DNA of 52,001 nt from Microvirga guangxiensis (GTDB lineage Bacteria; Pseudomonadota; Alphaproteobacteria; Rhizobiales; Beijerinckiaceae): positions 530,231 through 582,231 of the forward strand of contig NZ_FMVJ01000002.1 in assembly GCF_900102135.1 (NCBI RefSeq). The letters run 5' to 3'. The stretch's first letter is position 1, and each line of letters starts with the position of its first letter. The position numbers and the translations under genes are program-made. Shown here in pieces: positions 19,363-27,888 of this stretch. The notes below the pieces were generated by a model. That model ran no database searches, was not told where the DNA came from, and was given only the letters and a program-made list of their open reading frames with translations.

Positions 19363-20592
19363 ATGTCCTCCTCCCGCATGCCCTGGGGCTTTGTCTCCGC
19401 TCTGTCCCTGAGCGTCCTGATCTCCTACGGCACGATCTTCTATGCCTTCGCTCTTTTCATCGAGCCGATGAGCCGGGAACTCGGCTGGGACAAGACCGAG
19501 CTCACGGCAGCCTATTCCCTCGCGCTCGGCACTTCCGCCTTCTTCGCCGTGCCGGTCGGGCGGCTCATCGACCTCGGGTACGGCCGCACCGTGATGACCG
19601 GAGGCTCGATTCTGGCAGCAGTGCTGATGCTGGCTTGGTCTCAAGTCGAGAGCTACCTGGTCTTCATCCTGATCTGGGCCGCGTTCGGCCTTTCCATGAG
19701 CACCGTGTTCTACGAGCCGGGCTTTGCGGTTCTGGCCCGCAGGCTCGGGTTCCTCACGCGACGGGGCATCACCTTCATGACCCTGGTGGGCGGCTTCGCC
19801 AGCACGGTCTTCATCCCCCTCACCCATCTGCTGATCGAGCACCTCGGCTGGCGTCACGCGCTCCTGGTGCTGGCCGCCTTCAACCTCTTCGTCTGCGCCG
19901 TCGTGCATGCGGTTTTCATCCCGCCGGCCCTCAAGAAGTCTTCGCCTTCCCACGCCGAAGAACACCGCGCGCTTCCGCAGAATGCCCGCCGCGTGCTTCT
20001 GAAGGCCTCCTTCTGGTGCTTCGTCGTCTCCTCGGTTCTGCAGGGCCTCATCGCGGCCGGCCTGCCGATCCATCTGATCCCCCTCCTCACCGAAAAAGGC
20101 TACAGCCTGGAAATGGCCGTGATCGCCTTCTCGATCATCGGTCCCGCTCAGGTGGCGGGCCGGATGGCCATGGCGCTCGGGGAGCGCGCTTTCGGCATGA
20201 AGGGCACCGGGATCGTCACCCTGGGCCTCGGCGTCCTCGCTTTCGGGCTCCTGCCCATGCTCCCGTCCGGCTCGTGGCTGGTGGCTGCCTTCGCGGTCCT
20301 GTTCGGCGCCTCCAACGGCATGATGACGATTGTCCGCGCCCTTCTGCCCCCCGAGCTGTTCGGACGTGAGGGCTACGGCACGGTCCAGGGCATGATCGCC
20401 ATGCCGGTGCGCCTGACCACCGCTGCCGCCCCCTTCCTGTTCGGCGCGCTCTGGGCCTGGTCGGGAAGTTACAGCACGGTCATGATCCTGTGCTTAGGAA
20501 TGTCCCTCCTTTCCCTCGGCTTCTTCCTGGCCGTCCTCCTGTTGCAAAAGGGAGGTGAAAATTCCGAAAATTCACTTGCGTTAGACGGCTAA
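19363..20592 (+). CDS. Major facilitator superfamily transporter
   Basis: A 409-aa MFS protein with about 12 hydrophobic helices. The loop after helix 2 carries VGRLIDLGYGRTVMTGG, a variant of the conserved MFS loop motif (GxxxDxxGR). The N terminus resembles the oxalate/formate-antiporter-like and monocarboxylate-like branch (SYGTIFYAFALFIEPM). The substrate is unknown; its place between a phosphatase and glpD suggests a small organic acid or glycerol-derived compound, but that is inference. It starts 43 nt after the HAD gene, and glpD starts 54 nt after its stop, so it may be part of one transcript. Confidence 0.85.
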   Translation: MSSSRMPWGFVSALSLSVLISYGTIFYAFALFIEPMSRELGWDKTELTAAYSLALGTSAFFAVPVGRLIDLGYGRTVMTGGSILAAVLMLAWSQVESYLVFILIWAAFGLSMSTVFYEPGFAVLARRLGFLTRRGITFMTLVGGFASTVFIPLTHLLIEHLGWRHALLVLAAFNLFVCAVVHAVFIPPALKKSSPSHAEEHRALPQNARRVLLKASFWCFVVSSVLQGLIAAGLPIHLIPLLTEKGYSLEMAVIAFSIIGPAQVAGRMAMALGERAFGMKGTGIVTLGLGVLAFGLLPMLPSGSWLVAAFAVLFGASNGMMTIVRALLPPELFGREGYGTVQGMIAMPVRLTTAAAPFLFGALWAWSGSYSTVMILCLGMSLLSLGFFLAVLLLQKGGENSENSLALDG

Positions 20593-20646
20593 AGAACTCA
20601 TGTGCTGGGAAACAGAATTGCTTGTATTTGAAGAAAGACGCGTTCC

Positions 20647-22167
20647 GTGACGGCAGTAACTGATCTTCTCATCGTTGGCGGCGGCATCAATGGCGCGGGC
20701 ATCGCGCGCGATGCGGTGGGCCGGGGCCTCTCCGTGGTGCTCTGCGAGCAGGGCGATCTGGCGGGCTATACTTCCTCAGCCTCGACCAAGCTGATCCATG
20801 GCGGCCTGCGTTACCTCGAATATTACGAGTTCCGTCTTGTCCGCGAGGCTCTGTTCGAGCGCGAGCGCCTGCTGAACTCGGCTCCTCACATCATCTGGCC
20901 TCTGCGCTTCATCCTTCCCCATGAGAAGGGCATCCGCCCGGCCTGGTTCGTGCGCCTCGGCCTCTTCCTCTACGACCACCTCGCCCCGCGCAAGAAGCTG
21001 CCGGGCACGGAAGGCATCAAGCTCACCAGGCATCCGGCCGGTCAGGCCCTGAAGCCCGGCTTCGACACCGCCTTCGTCTATTCCGACTGCTGGGTCGAGG
21101 ACAGCCGCATGGTGGCGCTCAACGCTCTCGACGCCTTCGAGAAGGGCGCCGACATCCGGGTGCGCACCAAGCTCGTCTCCGCCCGCCGCGACGGGAAGAT
21201 CTGGGTGGCGACCTTGCAGAACACGGAGACCGGCGAGAGCCAGGACGTGCGCGCCAAGGTCATCGTCAATGCAGGCGGCCCCTTCGTGGCGGACGTGCTC
21301 AACTCCAAGCTCGGCCTCAACACCACGAAGAACGTGCGCCTCGTGAAGGGCAGCCACATCGTGGTGCCGAAGCTCTTCGACACCCAGGAAGCCTTCATCC
21401 TGCAGAACACGGACAAGCGCATCGTGTTCGCCATCCCCTATCAGGAGAAGTTCACGCTCATCGGCACCACCGACATCCCGGTCGAATCCGTGCCGGACAA
21501 GAAGGTGGAGATCAGCCCGGACGAGGTGCAGTACCTCTGCAACATCGTGAACCACTTCTTCAAGAAGCAGGTCACGCCCGCCGAAGTGGTCTGGAGTTAT
21601 TCCGGCGTGCGCCCGCTCTTCGACGACGGCTCGTCGAACGCCTCCGCCGTGACCCGCGACTACGTGTTCGACATGGACGCCCCGGAGGGCCAGGCTCCCG
21701 TGCTGTCCATCTTCGGAGGCAAGATCACCACCTTCCGCAAGCTCTCGGAGCACGCCCTCGAAGAGCTCAAGGCCTATTTCCCGGACATGAAGCCGTCCTG
21801 GACTGAGAATGCCAAGATGCCGGGCGGCGACATCATCGACGCCGATTTCGACAAGTTCCTTGTCACCGTGCGCCAGCGCTGGTCCTTCCTGCCCGAGCAG
21901 GTGGCTCACCGCCTGTCGCGCGCCTATGGCACGCGCATTCTCGAACTGCTCGGCCAAGCCAAGTCCATGGCCGATCTCGGCGAGGATTTTGGCGCTGGCC
22001 TGACAGCCGCGGAAGTCGATTACCTTATGCGCCACGAGTGGGCGCGCACGGCGGAAGACATTCTCTGGCGCCGCTCAAAGCTCGGTCTGCATGTTCCGGC
22101 TGGTGCTGCGGCCAAGATTGATGCTTACATAGCCAAGCAAAAGACTGCATCGATCGCGGCTCAGTAA
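20647..22167 (+). CDS. glpD: Glycerol-3-phosphate dehydrogenase (FAD, respiratory)
   Basis: A 506-aa GlpD, the normal length. The dinucleotide-binding motif GGGINGAGIARDA is at residues 10-22, followed by STKLIHGGLRYLEYYEF (about 47-63), the FAD/substrate signature of the family. It oxidises sn-glycerol-3-phosphate to dihydroxyacetone phosphate at the membrane and passes electrons to quinone, feeding the bc1 chain encoded earlier in the window. The start is GTG at 20647, which places the FAD motif at the expected distance from the N terminus. glpK follows 18 nt later, so the two are an operon. No glpR repressor gene is in the window. Confidence 0.96.
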   Translation: MTAVTDLLIVGGGINGAGIARDAVGRGLSVVLCEQGDLAGYTSSASTKLIHGGLRYLEYYEFRLVREALFERERLLNSAPHIIWPLRFILPHEKGIRPAWFVRLGLFLYDHLAPRKKLPGTEGIKLTRHPAGQALKPGFDTAFVYSDCWVEDSRMVALNALDAFEKGADIRVRTKLVSARRDGKIWVATLQNTETGESQDVRAKVIVNAGGPFVADVLNSKLGLNTTKNVRLVKGSHIVVPKLFDTQEAFILQNTDKRIVFAIPYQEKFTLIGTTDIPVESVPDKKVEISPDEVQYLCNIVNHFFKKQVTPAEVVWSYSGVRPLFDDGSSNASAVTRDYVFDMDAPEGQAPVLSIFGGKITTFRKLSEHALEELKAYFPDMKPSWTENAKMPGGDIIDADFDKFLVTVRQRWSFLPEQVAHRLSRAYGTRILELLGQAKSMADLGEDFGAGLTAAEVDYLMRHEWARTAEDILWRRSKLGLHVPAGAAAKIDAYIAKQKTASIAAQ

Positions 22168-22185
22168 GAACATCGGGGAGAAACC

Positions 22186-23682
<1,497 letters not shown>

Positions 23683-23690
23683 GAGCAACA

Positions 23691-23713
23691 AAAAGCGGCC
23701 CAAGGGCCGCTTT
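23691..23713. terminator. Bidirectional terminator between glpK and the HIT gene
   Basis: Perfect stem GCGGCCC/GGGCCGC with a 2-nt AA loop, flanked by AAAA on the left and TTT on the right. It can stop glpK transcription from the left and the HIT gene from the right. Confidence 0.88.
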
Positions 23714-23725
23714 CTGCTTCTCGCT

Positions 23726-24148
23726 TCAGGCCTGCAAGGCCGCGCGGATCTTTTCGGCAAATTCAGCCAACTTGTCGTTGGCTTCCATCTGGCCTGTATG
23801 GGGCTTCAGCGGCACGCCTTCGAAGCGCGGAATGACGTGGACATGCAGGTGAAACACCACCTGCCCGCCGGCGCTCTCATTAAACTGCTGGATCGTGAGG
23901 CCATCAGCCGAGAATGCATCCTTCACACCGCGAGCGACCACCTGGACCGCCTTCGAGAGCTCCGCGAGATCGTCGGGCTTCACGTCGAGGATGTTGCGAG
24001 ACTTCGCTTTGGGGATGACCAGCACATGGCCGTCGCCGCGGGGCATGATGTCCATGAAAGCCAAGACATGCTCGGTCTCATAGACCTTGTGGCACGGCAG
24101 CTCGCCCCTGAGGATCTTAGCGAACACGTTGTTGTCGTCGTAGGTCAT
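23726..24148 (-). CDS. HIT family protein (histidine triad nucleotide-binding)
   Basis: A 140-aa HIT protein with the triad HLHVHVIP (about residues 99-106); HxHxHxx is the catalytic motif for nucleotide hydrolysis and binding. DNNVFAKILRGE near the N terminus and the PRGDGHVLVIPK block are typical of the Hint branch, which hydrolyses AMP-linked phosphoramidates. I chose ATG 24148, preceded by GAGGGTAAGG and giving the usual N terminus MTYDDNN; the frame is open 12 codons further up without a ribosome binding site. Monocistronic. Confidence 0.92.
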   Translation of the reverse strand: MTYDDNNVFAKILRGELPCHKVYETEHVLAFMDIMPRGDGHVLVIPKAKSRNILDVKPDDLAELSKAVQVVARGVKDAFSADGLTIQQFNESAGGQVVFHLHVHVIPRFEGVPLKPHTGQMEANDKLAEFAEKIRAALQA

Positions 24149-24645
24149 CCTTACCCTCTCGTCATTCGTGGCTAGAGATCTCATACACCGGGCAGGAGCC
24201 TCCGGAAAACCGCCCGGTGCCCCCTTAGGCCCTCAAATCCCATAAAACAAAGCCTTTGAGCTGCGGCTTCACATTCGAGTCAATCAATGAAGGAGAGGAA
24301 AATCTCAGAGTCGAACATGACTGGCCATAGCGTCATGAGAAGACGTTCATAGAATAATAGGCCCACACTGCTTGCGAATTAGCCGTCTGCTCGACATCCG
24401 GGAACCTTGCCAGACTCCGTACTAGACTCAACCGGGCCGAAATATTGACGCAATAATCAGGTTAACTTCTTAAATAAAATTGCCTTTCTTCTATGCATAG
24501 TCAACTTGTCGCACCCCGCGCCTGAGAAGGTGCAAGCAACAAAGCATAGCCATTATTTCAATGAGCCAATCAACCGGAATACGTTCTTCTGGGACATTGA
24601 TTTTTTTCATGGAGAATTTTTTGCAAAGGTTCCGCCTTCCTTGTC
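24149..24645. other. 497-bp intergenic stretch without a recognised gene
   Basis: AT-richer than its surroundings, particularly 24440-24640. Short frames exist on both strands (for example 24506-24706 plus), but they lack a convincing start, codon bias or homology that I recognise, and the plus one runs into the KGG gene's ribosome binding site. No tRNA or repeat seen. Confidence 0.5.
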
Positions 24646-24670
24646 GGAACCATCGATTTTGCGAGTGGTT
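24646..24670 (+). promoter_or_regulatory. EcfG-type promoter of the KGG gene
   Basis: GGAAC (24646-24650), 16 nt, then GGTT (24667-24670). This is one base off the GGAAC-N16/17-CGTT consensus of the alphaproteobacterial general stress sigma factor. It is 37 nt upstream of the KGG-repeat start. Confidence 0.7.
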
Positions 24671-24707
24671 GTTCAACCACGAACACAATTCGTAAAGGAG
24701 GCATAAG

Positions 24708-24902
24708 ATGGCGCCCAGTGGTTCGACTTCTAAGCGCGGTTTCGCATCCATGGATTCAGATCGTCAGCGCGAAATTGCAAGTAAAGGCGGCAAGAGCGTC
24801 CCGGCAGAGAAAAGATCTTTCTCCCAGGATCGCGAGCTTGCCTCCGAGGCAGGCCGTAAGGGCGGTCAGGCCTCGGGCAACACACGTGGCAACCAGGAGT
24901 AA
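24708..24902 (+). CDS. KGG-repeat general stress protein
   Basis: A 64-aa, highly hydrophilic protein with repeated KGG motifs: ASMDSDRQREIASKGGKSV (about residues 13-31) and LASEAGRKGGQASGN (about 44-58). This is the stress-induced KGG family (related to YciG and Bacillus GsiB-type proteins), small and likely disordered proteins that build up under desiccation or stationary phase. A strong AAGGAGG ribosome binding site precedes the ATG. The EcfG-type promoter 37 nt upstream fits general stress control. A terminator follows the stop. Confidence 0.93.
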   Translation: MAPSGSTSKRGFASMDSDRQREIASKGGKSVPAEKRSFSQDRELASEAGRKGGQASGNTRGNQE

Positions 24903-24922
24903 TCTACCTGAAAGCCACATGA

Positions 24923-24947
24923 AAAGGGGCCGCCAAGCGGCCCCTTT
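24923..24947. terminator. Bidirectional terminator after the KGG gene
   Basis: Perfect 11-bp stem AAAGGGGCCGC, CAA loop, and its complement ending in TTT. It lies between the KGG gene and the convergent unknown gene at 24979-25527 and can serve both. Confidence 0.88.
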
Positions 24948-24978
24948 ACTTATGTAACCTTGCAAAGAAGAATATAGT

Positions 24979-25527
24979 TCAGAAGCTGAAATTCCGCCCA
25001 GGGCTGACGAAGGCCTCGACGATGGCATCCATCCGCTCACCTTCGACCCCGATGATCGCCCTGAATTCGCCGAGACTTGGCATTGGGAACGTGATCGTTC
25101 CAAAATCGATGTGGCGCGCCAGTTCTCCAGCAAGCGCAGACAGAAGGTCGAGAGGCGAGACGCTAAGAAGCATCGCGGCCTCCCGGGCAACATCGGAAGA
25201 TGGCTGCCGCGAAGCGCCGATGAGAGCCATGAGGCAATATTCGTCGATGGTCGCGTGCCGTGATCGAACCTGCCGGTGTTCGAATGCTCCTCCTCTCTGC
25301 CGCGTAAGCGCAAAGGCCAGAAGCAGCGCATCCGACACAATACCTTTGGCGGCAGAGGGCTCCACATAAGCGGACAGGGCCTGTTCGGGGCCATCGAGCA
25401 AAGCCAAATCGTATTGGTCGTCGAGGCAACCGATGGAGCGAAAGACATCAATTACCGGAACGACGCTGGGGTGTAAGAGAACAGCGACAGTGTCGTGCAC
25501 GTGGAAGTTCAAGGATGCATCGGTCAT
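24979..25527 (-). CDS. Unknown protein, second gene of an EcfG-controlled pair
   Basis: A 182-aa soluble protein I do not recognise. It has a hydrophobic, mainly helical middle (about 58-150, including SDALLLAFALTRQRGG and DEYCLMALIGASRQ) and no signal peptide. The ATG at 25527 follows a TTG codon that could also be used; no strong ribosome binding site is visible, which fits translation coupled to the gene upstream (30-nt gap). The transcript probably starts at the perfect EcfG promoter at 25824-25848, so it is a candidate stress-regulon member. A shared terminator lies beyond its end. Confidence 0.65.
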   Translation of the reverse strand: MTDASLNFHVHDTVAVLLHPSVVPVIDVFRSIGCLDDQYDLALLDGPEQALSAYVEPSAAKGIVSDALLLAFALTRQRGGAFEHRQVRSRHATIDEYCLMALIGASRQPSSDVAREAAMLLSVSPLDLLSALAGELARHIDFGTITFPMPSLGEFRAIIGVEGERMDAIVEAFVSPGRNFSF

Positions 25528-25557
25528 CAAACGAACAAGCCTGAAACGGTTTTAAAC

Positions 25558-25794
25558 TTACGAGTGGTGCTGAATGGCCGGGGTAAAGCCCGGGTACCAA
25601 GCAGGCACCACCAAGTGCCTCCTCAGCATCAGGGGGCATGTGACTTCATCCTGATGGCAGGTCGAAACGATGCCACTGAGCAACCACGCGACATTCGGCT
25701 TTTCATAAGGAGAGGAGCTTGAAGCGAGCCGGGCGAACTCGTCGGGCAGCTCCTCCTGGCACAGGGCCGCATCCAATTCGTTGGTCGCAGTCAT
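25558..25794 (-). CDS. Small unknown protein under an EcfG promoter
   Basis: A 78-aa protein (start chosen at ATG 25794, with GGAG 7 nt upstream; ATG 25800 is two codons earlier). The frame stays open further up, but that part contains the promoter. The first half is acidic (ELDAALCQEELPDEFARL); two cysteines lie further on, in SGIVSTCHQDEVTC. No family recognised and no membrane segment. A consensus general-stress promoter stands 30 nt upstream, and an unknown 182-aa gene follows, so the two form a likely stress operon. Coding status rests on promoter, ribosome binding site and composition. Confidence 0.5.
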   Translation of the reverse strand: MTATNELDAALCQEELPDEFARLASSSSPYEKPNVAWLLSGIVSTCHQDEVTCPLMLRRHLVVPAWYPGFTPAIQHHS

Positions 25795-25823
25795 TGTCAT
25801 CTCCGCATCTATCTTGCTTCGGC

Positions 25824-25848
25824 AACGTGCCCGAAACGCCCCGGTTCC
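25824..25848 (-). promoter_or_regulatory. EcfG promoter of the unknown two-gene operon
   Basis: On the minus strand GGAAC (25848-25844), 16 nt, CGTT (25827-25824): an exact match to the general stress promoter consensus, 30 nt upstream of the 25794 start. Confidence 0.85.
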
Positions 25849-25902
25849 TCTGGGGGCGAAACTTCGCCTCAAGGGGCGTCGCAAATTTTCTGAAAAAAGT
25901 TG

Positions 25903-25928
25903 GGAACCCCCTCCCTATGAACTGCGTT
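25903..25928 (+). promoter_or_regulatory. EcfG promoter of candidate sRNA 1
   Basis: GGAAC (25903-25907), 17 nt, CGTT (25925-25928) on the plus strand, divergent from the promoter at 25824-25848. No protein gene follows on this strand; a terminator ends the transcript about 80 nt later. Confidence 0.82.
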
Positions 25929-25934
25929 ATGTCA

Positions 25935-26007
25935 GCAACCGGTCCGAACGCCCCCTCGGACTGGCACCTTTAAAGGCGCAGTCATTCGTGACTGCGCCTT
26001 TTATTTT
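25935..26007 (+). ncRNA. Candidate general-stress sRNA 1 (GsrN-like)
   Basis: A transcript of about 70 nt can be drawn from the EcfG promoter (start near 25935) to a terminator with a 13-bp stem, a UUCG tetraloop and a U-rich tail (25972-26007). In between is one hairpin: CCGGTCCGA (25939-25947) pairs with TCGGACTGG (25956-25964, one G-U) and exposes the loop ACGCCCCC. The last bases before the terminator, GGCACCTTTA, recur in sRNA 2. A stress-sigma promoter plus an exposed C-rich loop are the defining traits of Caulobacter GsrN (known). Orthology is inference. A 14-codon frame (25930-25974) is also present but lacks a ribosome binding site. Confidence 0.6.
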
Positions 26008-26035
26008 GCCGTTTCGGTTCACCCCTCAAACGAAA

Positions 26036-26058
26036 CGGCGCCCCAAAACCGAGGCGCC
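26036..26058 (-). terminator. Likely terminator of the PRC-barrel gene
   Basis: CGGCGCC and GGCGCCG pair around a 10-nt loop just beyond the PRC-barrel stop; on the minus strand a TTTCGTTT tail follows. Confidence 0.6.
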
Positions 26059-26083
26059 GCCAAGCGATTGCTTTGCGAGACGA

Positions 26084-26827
26084 TTACTGCTGGGGCGCAG
26101 TGCCGCCCGTTCCGGCAGCACCTGTCGCCCCGGTGTTCGAACGGTTCGCGCTATTATCGCCATTCGCCTTGAAGGCTGGAGCAGCCTGGAGTTCAGCCTT
26201 CGTCATGCGAAGCACGACGCGATCCGGCTCGTTGTTGGAGGAAGCCGCTCCGCTATTGGCCGCCGGAGCGTTGTTCGTGGCCATATTCGAGTTCGACGTA
26301 GCGCCAGCCGAGCCTTGGCCCGTTGCAGTTGAGCCAGTGGTCGCTGCGTTGTTGTCCATGGCATTGGCCTGCTGATCATTGGCGAATTCCAGTGCCTCGA
26401 ACGGAACAGCCACATCCTTCTCGCCGATGCCGAGGAAGCCGCCCACGCCGACCACAGCAGCCATGATCTTGCCGTTGCGATCCATGATGACATCGTTGAT
26501 GTCGCCAATGGATTCGTTGTTGGTGCTGACGACACGGGTGCCGATCAGATCAGAAGCCATCATCTGGCCCATCTGCATCTGGGTCATGAACTGCCCCTGC
26601 GAGCCACCCTGGTTCATCGCAGATGAGTTGGCGGGCGCAGCCGTTGAGGGACTCGTGGACGGCGTTCCAGACGCGCCCGGCTGCATGGCCGGAGAACCCG
26701 AGGTCGCCGCTCCGGAGCCCGAGGCTGTCGGACGGTCAGTCGGAGCCGACGGGGATGTCTGAGCGAAAGCGGGCGCAGCCGCGAAAGCTGTCACGACAAG
26801 GCAAGCTGCCATATGCTTCTTCAGCAT
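26084..26827 (-). CDS. Exported PRC-barrel domain protein
   Basis: A 247-aa protein with a signal peptide (about residues 1-23, ending AFAQ), a low-complexity Pro/Ser/Thr/Ala linker (about 24-75), a PRC-barrel domain (about 90-150, DLIGTRVVSTNNESIGDI and GVGGFLGIGEKDVAVPF), and a second low-complexity Asn/Ala/Thr-rich C-terminal half. PRC-barrel proteins of this exported type are common in Hyphomicrobiales and tied to envelope or stress functions. ATG 26827 has GGAG upstream and yields a clean signal peptide. A perfect EcfG promoter lies 60 nt before it. Confidence 0.88.
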   Translation of the reverse strand: MLKKHMAACLVVTAFAAAPAFAQTSPSAPTDRPTASGSGAATSGSPAMQPGASGTPSTSPSTAAPANSSAMNQGGSQGQFMTQMQMGQMMASDLIGTRVVSTNNESIGDINDVIMDRNGKIMAAVVGVGGFLGIGEKDVAVPFEALEFANDQQANAMDNNAATTGSTATGQGSAGATSNSNMATNNAPAANSGAASSNNEPDRVVLRMTKAELQAAPAFKANGDNSANRSNTGATGAAGTGGTAPQQ

Positions 26828-26886
26828 CGTGATATTCTCCTGGGTATCCAATGAATCGCGATAAGCGCCAAATTGCGCGAGAGCAA

Positions 26887-26911
26887 AACGCAGCAACCTT
26901 ATAGACGTTCC
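26887..26911 (-). promoter_or_regulatory. EcfG promoter of the PRC-barrel gene
   Basis: GGAAC (26911-26907), 16 nt, CGTT (26890-26887) on the minus strand; exact consensus. Confidence 0.87.
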
Positions 26912-27076
26912 AAAATCCACCCCATTAGGATGGCGAGCCGATAATCAGCATTACAAAGTTTTATTATGAACGAATATTCATTGAAAACGCTCGAAATACC
27001 TTATGCATACCTTAGCCTACCATCTCTCTGAGCCTATCCAGATATTGTCAGAGGAATGAAGACACGCCTTGCTGTC

Positions 27077-27598
27077 TCACGACAGGGGCTTATCTAGCGA
27101 TGCGAGGCACAGGCTCGGCATTCGATTGGCGCTAGCTCTTACGAGAGGGCTCACATCCGCCACGCAGCCGACAGTATTCTTCCGTTTCGGCTTACGTGGC
27201 TCTTCTACGCCTTCGCGCACGGCAGGCGAATGCTGGACTGACGGGACCTGCATCTCGTCCTTCATGGTGAGAGCCGGAAGATCCATATTCTTCGAGATTG
27301 CCGTCACGCCCGATCGCGGATCCGACCGGTAAAGAACCTTGCCGTCGTCTCCGCGCAGAATGACGGTGGCACGCTCAAGACCAACGATCTCGACGATGGA
27401 AACGCCTGCCTGGACTTCAGCCGGGCGCACTGCCGCCAACCGGTCACCCTTGGACGCGACCCGGTCTTGAAACAGCGCCGACCTGAGGAAATCATGCGGC
27501 GACTTGAGTGGGGCAAAGCCCGTATCCGCGAAGGCAATGCCACCGGCCAAAAGGGCGGCTCCAGTCAGAACGTAGAATCTCGAGGACGTAAGGAGCAT
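27077..27598 (-). CDS. Exported protein of unknown function under EcfG control
   Basis: A 173-aa protein with an N-terminal signal peptide or anchor (about residues 7-24, ending IAFAD). Its middle reads like a small beta domain (VSIVEIVGLERATVILRG, about 66-83, then GKVLYRSDP). The C terminus has a basic PRKPKRKN stretch followed by GCVADVSPLV and SLCLA, two cysteines that could pair. I do not know the family. It is monocistronic, starts at ATG 27598 after GGGAGA, and has an exact general-stress promoter 39 nt upstream, so it is a good candidate for a periplasmic stress-regulon protein. Confidence 0.75.
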   Translation of the reverse strand: MLLTSSRFYVLTGAALLAGGIAFADTGFAPLKSPHDFLRSALFQDRVASKGDRLAAVRPAEVQAGVSIVEIVGLERATVILRGDDGKVLYRSDPRSGVTAISKNMDLPALTMKDEMQVPSVQHSPAVREGVEEPRKPKRKNTVGCVADVSPLVRASANRMPSLCLASLDKPLS

Positions 27599-27637
27599 CC
27601 CTGTCTCCCGCTGCTTAGCTGAACCATTCGAGAAAAC

Positions 27638-27662
27638 AACGCGACCTTATCTTTGATGTTCC
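27638..27662 (-). promoter_or_regulatory. EcfG promoter of the exported unknown gene
   Basis: GGAAC (27662-27658), 16 nt, CGTT (27641-27638) on the minus strand; exact consensus. Its -35 end is 36 bp from the divergent promoter of sRNA 2. Confidence 0.87.
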
Positions 27663-27698
27663 TGCGCATCCCTAGAGGATATTCCAAGAAAAAAGGTG

Positions 27699-27724
27699 GG
27701 AACCTTTATTTTCCAAGCAGCGTT
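27699..27724 (+). promoter_or_regulatory. EcfG promoter of candidate sRNA 2
   Basis: GGAAC (27699-27703), 17 nt, CGTT (27721-27724). Like the sRNA 1 promoter it uses a 17-nt spacer and is preceded by an A-rich run and a G triplet. Confidence 0.82.
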
Positions 27725-27730
27725 CTTTAA

Positions 27731-27812
27731 GCACCGGCCTCCTGGTCCTCCCCGCATTCCCCTTGTGCATTGGCCGGCACCTTTAGACGGGCTTTGAAGC
27801 CCGTCTTTTTTT
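27731..27812 (+). ncRNA. Candidate general-stress sRNA 2 (GsrN-like)
   Basis: About 82 nt from the predicted start near 27731 to the end of a terminator (GACGGGC/GCCCGTC with a 6-nt loop, then seven T, 27786-27812). The body has CCGGCC (27734-27739) pairing with GGCCGG (27772-27777), exposing a 32-nt pyrimidine-rich loop with CCTCCCC and TTCCCC runs. GGCACCTTTA precedes the terminator stem exactly as in sRNA 1. No ribosome binding site or reading frame of note. The resemblance in layout to sRNA 1 and to GsrN is seen in sequence; expression and targets are not known. Confidence 0.6.
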
Positions 27813-27840
27813 ATGCCGATTACAACGTGACAAAAGAAAA

Positions 27841-27860
27841 GCCCGGCTCGAAAGCCGGGC
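27841..27860 (-). terminator. Terminator of phyR
   Basis: GCCCGGCT, CGAA loop, AGCCGGGC; on the minus strand followed by TTTTCTTTTG. It lies 28 nt beyond the phyR stop. Confidence 0.88.
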
Positions 27861-27888
27861 GATTACTTGAGCATACCTGATCAGCTGA

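Noticed and set aside
24506..24706. 66-codon plus-strand frame before the KGG gene
   Set aside because: It runs across the EcfG-type promoter and the KGG ribosome binding site and has no homology that I recognise.
25930..25974. 14-codon frame inside sRNA 1
   Set aside because: No ribosome binding site, and its sequence is fully used by the hairpin and the terminator; sRNA 2 has no counterpart.
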